Shown piece after piece: positions 57,976 through 64,000 of a stretch of DNA of 64,000 nt (positions are counted from its first letter, which is position 1; every line of letters starts with the position of its first letter). The position numbers and the translations under genes were made by a program. Source of the DNA: Bacillota bacterium (lineage in GTDB: Bacteria > Bacillota > Clostridia > Oscillospirales > Oscillospiraceae); assembly GCA_023386265.1 (NCBI GenBank), contig JAEWKA010000002.1, positions 248,001 through 312,000 of the forward strand, written 5' to 3'. The notes beneath the pieces were generated by a model. That model did no database searches and was not told where the DNA came from. It saw nothing but the letters and a program-made list of their open reading frames with translations.

Positions 57976-59720
57976 GTATAGTCAGCGGTAAATTGACATA
58001 CAAAAAAGGTAAAAATAATTTCTCATGTGTTTTTAAGCAAAGCGTGGAGACAGAGGATTTCAGTCTGGTAATTAATGAATCGCCCACGAACGGCGGCAGC
58101 CGGTTCAATGCAGTATTAACACCTAAAACAGTGCTTACGATAATAGACTGCTCTCTTATGACTGATGAAGTTATGACAGATGTCAATCCCGTGTTTCTAA
58201 ACGGCTATCAAACTTGGACGGACAGCTCTGAAGTACGGCTTGGTCACAAAATTCCAAAGCTGAATCCCCTTGCAAAACCTCTAATCGGCATGTACGGCGA
58301 CTACTCTTTTTATAAATCCGGGAGTGACAGGCTCCAAAGCTGGAGCTATACCTATATCCGCGACGCGAAGGATGGATTAATCACATTTTATGGCTCAATC
58401 TCTGAAAAGTCGGGATTTACCATCTTTGAGTATAACAGCGAAGAGAAAAATCTGCGCGTTATAAAGGACTGTAAGGGGCTTGAACCGCAAGTCGGCATCC
58501 CTTATGCCCTGTTTGATATTTTCACAATACACACGGAGGAGAACACCGCCTTCGATAGCTACTTTGCGGCTGCAAACATTACGCCGCCTCATGTACAACC
58601 CTGCACCGGCTGGACAAGCTGGTATAATTATTATACGAAAGTGACACAGACTGATGTGCTCGAAAACCTTGCAGCTTTCAGCTCTCGAAAGCTGCCGATT
58701 GATTATTTTCAGATTGATGACGGGTTTCAGGAAGCCGTCGGCGACTGGCTTCATATAAACGAGAAGTTTCCGCAGGGAATGGCTTATCTTGCCGACGAGA
58801 TACATAAGGCCGGCTACAAGGCCGGGTTGTGGCTTGCGCCGATTATTTGCGAAAAAAAATCGAGGATTTATAAGGAGCATCCCGAATGGGTGCTTAATAA
58901 GGCTGGCTTAAATCCGGGCTGGAGCGGTATCTTCTATGTTCTCGATTTTTACAATCCTGAGGTTCGAGCATACCTGAGAGAAGTGTTTGACACTGTTCTG
59001 AACAAATGGAATTACGACATGGTGAAGCTCGACTTTTTATACGCCGCTTCACTTCCCCCTCGTAAGGATAAAACGCGTGGTCAGGTTATGTGTGAATTCT
59101 TCGAGTTCCTGCGTGAAATTTCGGGTGATAAAATCATCCTTGGCTGTGGAGCACCGCTTGGGCCCGCGTTTGGTCTTTTCGATTACTGCCGCGTAAGCAG
59201 CGACGTTGCGCTGATGTGGGAGGACAAGTTTCTTTCAGCAATTCATTACAGGGAACGCGTATCCACCCTCAACGCGCTGACGAGCACCATAGGAAGACAG
59301 CAGCTTAATGGTCGCGCGTTTTATAACGACCCCGACGTATTTATCTTGCGAAACAGCAACAACAGCTTGTCAGAGGATCAGAAATACACACTGTTTATGA
59401 TAAACAGCGTTTTGGGTGGGCTTGTATTCACCTCCGACAATATAAACGAATATACGGATAGTCAAATGGAGTTTTTTAAAACTCTGCTTATAGCAGAAGA
59501 CAAAAAGGTCATTAGGGCCGAAAAAACCGAGGTATTTCGCATTTACTATTCCATCGGAGAAAAGACCTTTTGCCTGATAAGCAATCTGAATTCGGACAAG
59601 GTATCTGTGAAGACTCCGTTTACCGGAGCTCTGCAAAAAGAAAAGCTCCCTGTTAAGAAAAACGAAGAAATTGAACTGCGCCCCTATCAAACAATCTGCA
59701 TTGAGTCGACGGAGGCATAG
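57972..59720 (+). CDS. Alpha-galactosidase, GH36-type
   Basis: A 582-residue cytosolic glycosidase of the GH36/clan D type. The nucleophile is Asp354 in DMVKLDFLYAA and the acid/base Asp411 in RVSSDVALMWED; WTSWYNYYTKVTQ and YFQIDDGFQEAVGDWL (about 242-257) are further substrate-site signatures. At 582 residues it is shorter than the tetrameric 720-750-residue GH36 enzymes and resembles the compact Firmicutes forms. With lacZ it lets the cell use both alpha- and beta-galactosides. Confidence 0.88.
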   Translation: MSIVSGKLTYKKGKNNFSCVFKQSVETEDFSLVINESPTNGGSRFNAVLTPKTVLTIIDCSLMTDEVMTDVNPVFLNGYQTWTDSSEVRLGHKIPKLNPLAKPLIGMYGDYSFYKSGSDRLQSWSYTYIRDAKDGLITFYGSISEKSGFTIFEYNSEEKNLRVIKDCKGLEPQVGIPYALFDIFTIHTEENTAFDSYFAAANITPPHVQPCTGWTSWYNYYTKVTQTDVLENLAAFSSRKLPIDYFQIDDGFQEAVGDWLHINEKFPQGMAYLADEIHKAGYKAGLWLAPIICEKKSRIYKEHPEWVLNKAGLNPGWSGIFYVLDFYNPEVRAYLREVFDTVLNKWNYDMVKLDFLYAASLPPRKDKTRGQVMCEFFEFLREISGDKIILGCGAPLGPAFGLFDYCRVSSDVALMWEDKFLSAIHYRERVSTLNALTSTIGRQQLNGRAFYNDPDVFILRNSNNSLSEDQKYTLFMINSVLGGLVFTSDNINEYTDSQMEFFKTLLIAEDKKVIRAEKTEVFRIYYSIGEKTFCLISNLNSDKVSVKTPFTGALQKEKLPVKKNEEIELRPYQTICIESTEA

Positions 59721-59728
59721 TTATAGAC

Positions 59729-60991
59729 ATGGAAAATAACAACATGATAGTGCCCCAAAGCGAATTATCTCGGCTTTACCCCGACATGAGCAGCGAACAA
59801 ATTGAAAAGCGGCTCGCTTTGGCTCTTGATGGATTCTATCGCATTTATGGCAAGGCGCAGCCCCGCTTATTCAGCGCAGCAGGCAGAACCGAGCTCGGCG
59901 GCAACCACACAGACCATCAGAACGGTCTTGTTATCGCCGCGGCAGTCAACCTTGATAATGTTGCTGCTACTTTACATAATGACGATAATGTCATTCGCAT
60001 TTTCTCAGACACTCACGGCTCTGCAAGCGTTGAACTAAGCGAGCTCTCACCGCGAGAAAGCGATAAGGGAACTCCCACTGCTCTCGTGCGTGGTGTCGCT
60101 GAATATTTCACAAAACAGGGCTTCGGAACTGTGGGCGGCTTCGACGCATATATATCCGGTCAGGTGCCCGTCGGTTCGGGACTTTCGAGCTCGGCGGCCT
60201 TCGAAACTCTGATTGCGTCCGTTATAAACGGACTTTTCTTCGACGGGAAAATTCCGCCCGAAACTCTTGCTCGGGCCGGACAATATGCGGAAAACGTCCA
60301 CTTTGGCAAGCCCTGCGGCTTGATGGATCAGATGGCATCGGCGGTCGGCGGCATCATTGAAATTGACTTTAAGAATCAGGATGCACCCAAAATTGAGCGT
60401 TTATCCGTTAATTTATCGAATTTTGGCTATGTGCTCTGCATAATCGACACAGGGGCCAAGCACGACCACCTGGGTGATGAATATGCCGCGATTCCGTCAG
60501 AAATGACGAGCGTCGCGCGGCTTCTTGGCGTGGACAAGCTCCGTGATGTCTCGTCCGAAAGGTTTTATTCCGAACTTCCGAAGCTACGAGGACAGGTGTC
60601 CGACAGGGCTCTGCTTCGTGCAATGCACTTCTTCAATGAGGACGAGCGAGTTTTGTCTGAAACTGACGCACTAAAACGCGGAGATTTTGATAGCTTTTTG
60701 AGCCTCGTACGCGAAAGCGGGCACTCCAGCTGGACGCTTCTGCAGAATATATACCCCCATCAGTCCTTGCAGGACCAGTCCGCCGCTTTATCGCTTGCGT
60801 GGTGTGAGAGTCTGCTCGACGGTAAAGGCGCCTGCCGTATACATGGAGGTGGTTTCGGCGGCACGATACAGGCTTTCGTGCCTGTTGGGGCTTCAGATAG
60901 TTTCAAAAAAGATATGGAACTCCTGACCGGCATTGGCAGCTGCCGCTTTCTCCAGACTAGGGATGCAGGCGCGGTAGAAATCGTCCTATAG
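59729..60991 (+). CDS. galK: Galactokinase
   Basis: A 420-residue GHMP kinase that phosphorylates galactose at C1. The galactose signature is GRTELGGNHTDHQNG (about 52-66), the ATP loop PVGSGLSSSAAFETL (about 149-163) and the C-terminal motif CRIHGGGFGGTIQAF. It starts eight bases after the alpha-galactosidase stop. The protein is about 30 residues longer at the N-terminus than E. coli GalK, a common form in Clostridia. Confidence 0.93.
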   Translation: MENNNMIVPQSELSRLYPDMSSEQIEKRLALALDGFYRIYGKAQPRLFSAAGRTELGGNHTDHQNGLVIAAAVNLDNVAATLHNDDNVIRIFSDTHGSASVELSELSPRESDKGTPTALVRGVAEYFTKQGFGTVGGFDAYISGQVPVGSGLSSSAAFETLIASVINGLFFDGKIPPETLARAGQYAENVHFGKPCGLMDQMASAVGGIIEIDFKNQDAPKIERLSVNLSNFGYVLCIIDTGAKHDHLGDEYAAIPSEMTSVARLLGVDKLRDVSSERFYSELPKLRGQVSDRALLRAMHFFNEDERVLSETDALKRGDFDSFLSLVRESGHSSWTLLQNIYPHQSLQDQSAALSLAWCESLLDGKGACRIHGGGFGGTIQAFVPVGASDSFKKDMELLTGIGSCRFLQTRDAGAVEIVL

Positions 60992-61013
60992 AACATTTTA
61001 AAAATGGAGATTT

Positions 61014-62525
61014 ATGATGAGTAAATTTGACGTGTCCTCGGCGATTTTCGGAATCGTTGAATATGCGCTCGGGAAAGGCGTTTTGCATCAGACGGACAAA
61101 ATTTGGGCGGTCAACGCCATACTGAGCGTATTGAAAATTGACAATCTGGACATAGCAGCGGTACCGGCGGCACTACCGCTTGAAAAACTGCTCGATGTTC
61201 TGCTGGTTGATGCTGTAGAGCGCGGCGTTATTGCGAATACGACAACGTCTCGTGATTTGCTCGACACGGCCATAATGGGTTGCGTGACCCCGCGTCCCTC
61301 TAAAGTCATCGAGGACTTTGCCACGCTTTATACTCAAAATCCGAAAGCCGCCACCGACTGGTTCTACAGGTTTTGCATGGACTGCGACTACATTCGGGAA
61401 TATCGGCTTGCCAAGGACGTTAAGTGGACATATCCGAGCAGTTACGGCGATATGGAGATAACAATAAATCTCGCAAAGCCCGAAAAAGACCCTATGGATA
61501 TCGCCGCAGCGCTGAACGCAAAAAAAACCAACTTTCCCGCCTGTCAGCTATGCCGAGAAAACGAGGGTTATGCGGGACGGATAGATTATCCTGCACGTCA
61601 GAACTTGCGAATAGTCCCTGTAGACATACTTGGCGAGCCTTGGGGGCTGCAGTATTCGCCCTACGTTTATTACAACGAGCACTGTATAGTTCTGAACGAC
61701 GTTCACACGCCGATGACCATCGATGCCGCCTGCTTCCGCAAGCTCTTTGATTTCCTCGATAAATTCCCCCAGTACTTTGTCGGCTCGAACGCCGATCTGC
61801 CAATCGTCGGAGGCTCCATCCTCTCCCATGAGCACTTTCAGGGCGGACGCCATGAGTTCCCGATTGAACGCGCTGAAATAATAGAGGAGCTGCCACTTTC
61901 GGATAAGACCATTACTTGCGGAATTCTAAACTGGCCGATGGCGACCTTGCGGCTATCAGGTACGGACAGCGAGAAAGTCGTGCATATTGCGGATATCATC
62001 CTCGAAACATGGCGAGGATACAATGACCCCGAGACAGGAATTTTTTCAAAAACGGAAGATACTCCCCACAACACTGTGACTCCGATTGCCAGACGGCGCG
62101 GTGAGTTTTATGAGATGGACATTGTCCTTCGCAATAACCGAACAACACCGGAACACCCGCTCGGTCTCTTTCACCCGCATAAGGAGCTTCATCATATCAA
62201 GAAGGAAAATATCGGTCTTATTGAGGTAATGGGACTTGCGATTCTGCCCCCGCACCTGAAAAAGGAACTCCAGATGCTTGGTGAAGCTATGGTCTCCGGA
62301 GGTGATCTATACGCACCGGAAATTTCCCGCCATGCGGATTGGGCGGAGGAAATTATGACTTGGCGGCAGGTGTCGGCACTTAGCATAAACGAAGTTCTGC
62401 GTGAGGAAGTCGGCGCTGCGTTCGTCAAATGCCTGGAGCAATGCGGCGTATTTGGGCTAGGTGAAAACGGGAAGACGGCCCTAAGCCGTTTTACGCAGGC
62501 GCTTATGAACCGTATATCTGGTTAA
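61014..62525 (+). CDS. galT: Galactose-1-phosphate uridylyltransferase, Firmicutes type
   Basis: A 503-residue GalT of the Gram-positive type (GalT2), longer than and unrelated in length to the E. coli enzyme. Signatures: NEHCIVLNDVHTPM (about 218-231), the nucleotide/active-site segment GGSILSHEHFQGGRHEFPIE (about 268-287) with the His-x-His, and HNTVTPIARRRGEFYEMDIV. Two adjacent start codons exist (61014 and 61017); GGAG spacing slightly favours 61017. It ends the operon before a terminator. No galE is in the window, so UDP-galactose epimerase must be elsewhere. Confidence 0.94.
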   Translation: MMSKFDVSSAIFGIVEYALGKGVLHQTDKIWAVNAILSVLKIDNLDIAAVPAALPLEKLLDVLLVDAVERGVIANTTTSRDLLDTAIMGCVTPRPSKVIEDFATLYTQNPKAATDWFYRFCMDCDYIREYRLAKDVKWTYPSSYGDMEITINLAKPEKDPMDIAAALNAKKTNFPACQLCRENEGYAGRIDYPARQNLRIVPVDILGEPWGLQYSPYVYYNEHCIVLNDVHTPMTIDAACFRKLFDFLDKFPQYFVGSNADLPIVGGSILSHEHFQGGRHEFPIERAEIIEELPLSDKTITCGILNWPMATLRLSGTDSEKVVHIADIILETWRGYNDPETGIFSKTEDTPHNTVTPIARRRGEFYEMDIVLRNNRTTPEHPLGLFHPHKELHHIKKENIGLIEVMGLAILPPHLKKELQMLGEAMVSGGDLYAPEISRHADWAEEIMTWRQVSALSINEVLREEVGAAFVKCLEQCGVFGLGENGKTALSRFTQALMNRISG

Positions 62526-62579
62526 TAAAATTAGCTGTTGTACTGCCAAAAAGGCATTATGCTCAAACTAATAATTGCA

Positions 62580-62613
62580 AGAACCGACGTTACTAACAAG
62601 TAACGTCGGTTCT
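62580..62613 (+). terminator. Terminator of the galactoside operon
   Basis: Perfect 15-base arms (62580-62594 and 62599-62613; core GAACCGACGTTACT and complement) around a four-base loop, followed by CATTTTG. The T-run is short but the stem is strong. Confidence 0.8.
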
Positions 62614-62627
62614 CATTTTGCGGATAA
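62601..62627 (+). promoter_or_regulatory. Possible sigma-28 (SigD) promoter for the chemoreceptor
   Basis: TAAC (62601-62604), 15 bases, then GCGGATAA (62620-62627) matches the flagellar/chemotaxis sigma consensus TAAA-N15-GCCGATAA at 10 of 12 positions. It overlaps the right arm of the galT terminator. About 130 bases separate it from the receptor start. Confidence 0.45.
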
Positions 62628-62757
62628 TTAATTTACGAAAAATAATAATTATTGGACATGACAATTGTTAAGCGTCTTGTAAATCATGGAAGGAGGAGAA
62701 TAAATATTAAAGACCTATTTTTGCGCAATTATCTACAGATAATGGGGGATCGGCTTT

Positions 62758-64000
62758 ATGAAATCAATATTCAGCAAAATGAATGTCAGTAAAAAGTTTA
62801 TAGTGACATTTATAAACGTATTCGTAGCCACAACAGGAAGCATGGCTATATTATTTTCGCTTTTAGCCGGAGCAGATAAGCAGCTTGACAATTTTCTGCG
62901 TGGGTCTTTTTCATCGATTGAGTCCCAGTTGACTGTCAGAGCTGAACTGGACGATATCAGCCGGTCTCTTTTTAATATGGCGGACGGAGCAAATTCTTCA
63001 GAAGTAAAAGCCGGATATGAGGAGATAACAGCGTCCGAAGCGACTATCGAATCCGAAATTGGCAAGATGTCGGAAACTCCCGGCATAGATGCCTTTTCGG
63101 CCGACTATCAGAAAGCAAAGGAAGCGGCTGAAGATATATATAAGCTTGCCGAAAAAGGAAATCATAAAGAGGCTCTTTCGAGATATACAGGAACATATAC
63201 GCCCGCTCTCGAGGCCCTCAGCGAAGCGTTGAATGAAATGGCAACAGCTTCAACGGCTGATTCGCAGAGCTCCGTAAAAAGCTATAAATCCGCAAAGACT
63301 AGAGCAATATTGATTTTCTGCGGACTTGCAGGAACAGCACTGATTTTTACTGCCTATGTTCTGATTATTCTGCAAAAAAGTATTGTACTGCCGCTAAAAA
63401 AGCTAGTCGATTCCTGTCAGGATCTCAAAGACGGCAGGAAGATAAAACCCCTTCATATAGACTCGCAGGATGAGTTCGGAGAGCTGGGGAAGTCCTTTGA
63501 AGACATGAGCAATACCGTTTCATTTGTCATTGACGACACTTGCCATATGCTTGCGAGCGGCGCGGAGAAAAATCTCGCTGCGCGTTCGGAAGACGAAAGC
63601 AAATATGTCGGCAAATATAACGAAATAGTGCATTCAACCTATGCCGTTTTCTCCGACATCAGCAAGGGTATGCAGCTAACCAACGGAATTGCCGAGCAGG
63701 TGTCATCGGGATCAAACCAGATTTCCGCTGTCTCACAGACTCTGGCGCAGGGTACTACAGAGCAGGCGTCTGCAGTCGAGCAGCTTTCGGTAACCGTTTC
63801 AAATATTGCAGAGCTCAGTAAAATGAATGCGGAAAAGGCAAACAAGGCCAGCTTAATCAGCATAGAATCGGCAAAGGTTGTAAGTGAAAGCAACGAGTAT
63901 ATGACCCAGATGCTCGCAGCTATGAACAATATTACCGCCACATCAAAAGAAATTGGAAAAATCGTTAAGGCGATCGATGATATTGCCTTCCAGACGAATA
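62758..64000 (+). CDS. Methyl-accepting chemotaxis protein (3' truncated by window edge)
   Basis: An open frame from the ATG at 62758 to the end of the window (414 codons seen). The N-terminal membrane helix (about 13-40) is followed by a helical extracytoplasmic bundle (about 41-180; LDNFLRGSFSSIESQL), a second helix (about 181-206), HAMP (about 208-260) and the start of the MCP signalling domain, with GIAEQVSSGSNQISAVSQTL and, at the very edge, IGKIVKAIDDIAFQTN, which leads into the conserved hairpin tip. GGGGGA lies about nine bases upstream. The sensed ligand is unknown; the four-helix sensor suggests a small solute or partner protein. Confidence 0.88.
   Translation, partial: MKSIFSKMNVSKKFIVTFINVFVATTGSMAILFSLLAGADKQLDNFLRGSFSSIESQLTVRAELDDISRSLFNMADGANSSEVKAGYEEITASEATIESEIGKMSETPGIDAFSADYQKAKEAAEDIYKLAEKGNHKEALSRYTGTYTPALEALSEALNEMATASTADSQSSVKSYKSAKTRAILIFCGLAGTALIFTAYVLIILQKSIVLPLKKLVDSCQDLKDGRKIKPLHIDSQDEFGELGKSFEDMSNTVSFVIDDTCHMLASGAEKNLAARSEDESKYVGKYNEIVHSTYAVFSDISKGMQLTNGIAEQVSSGSNQISAVSQTLAQGTTEQASAVEQLSVTVSNIAELSKMNAEKANKASLISIESAKVVSESNEYMTQMLAAMNNITATSKEIGKIVKAIDDIAFQTN

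Overview
The window reads as a mid-GC Firmicutes chromosome, most likely a spore-forming anaerobic member of the Clostridia (Oscillospiraceae-like). This rests on gene content: split gcvPA/gcvPB glycine decarboxylase, the Firmicutes-type galT, clostridial TadB/TadC pilus genes, mannose-family PTS components, an anaerobic GlpA/GlpB/DUF1667 set, an S-layer-homology chitinase-like protein, and strong GGAGG ribosome-binding sites with many ATGA or TAATG overlaps. No rRNA, tRNA, CRISPR array, prophage or insertion sequence was seen. The species is inference only.

Layout. 0-3.5 kb: the end of a Tad pilus locus (tadB, tadC, DUF192, a long coiled-coil protein). 3.5-8.7 kb: MFS exporter, glycerate kinase, secernin-type peptidase and a MerR/GyrI regulator with a 19-bp-spacer promoter. 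8.7-19.2 kb: a self-contained amino-sugar phosphotransferase regulon in two divergent arms. The leftward arm holds nagA, nagB, ptsI and a small membrane protein. The rightward arm holds a HAD phosphatase, EIIB-EIIC-EIID, a SIS protein, EIIA, an unknown membrane-anchored protein, an HPr lacking the regulatory serine, and an RpiR regulator. 19.2-24.7 kb: an APH-fold kinase plus a GlpA-like/GlpB-like/DUF1667 oxidoreductase operon, divergent from a SorC-type regulator, with matching operators. 24.8-33.4 kb: one leftward eight-gene transcription unit (gcvT-gcvH-gcvPA-gcvPB-lpd-lplA-lyxose isomerase-fructokinase) behind a tandem glycine riboswitch.

33.4-38.9 kb: a heterodimeric ABC exporter and an OmpR-type two-component system; both promoters carry the same 11-bp-spaced direct repeat exactly 54 bp upstream of their start codons. 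39.0-42.8 kb: cell- or spore-surface genes (LysM protein with a collagen-like tail, a Gly/Arg-rich partner, a GH18-SLH protein, an unknown membrane protein). 42.8-53.2 kb: a catabolic cassette with GntR regulator, DeoC-family aldolase, FGGY kinase, sugar ABC importer with two permeases, iron-dependent alcohol dehydrogenase and a mutarotase-like protein, consistent with uptake and fermentation of a deoxy sugar or related compound. 53.2-62.6 kb: a YgjV-like membrane protein, then lacZ, TetR, alpha-galactosidase, galK and galT (galactoside utilisation). 62.7-64 kb: a chemoreceptor cut by the window edge.

The dominant theme is carbohydrate acquisition by several parallel routes, each with its own local regulator (RpiR, SorC, GntR, TetR), alongside glycine catabolism. 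The points most worth a second look are the APH-kinase/GlpAB-like operon, the stand-alone PTS with a serine-less HPr, the glycine-riboswitch operon that ends in sugar genes, the shared two-component box, and the deoxy-sugar-type ABC cassette.
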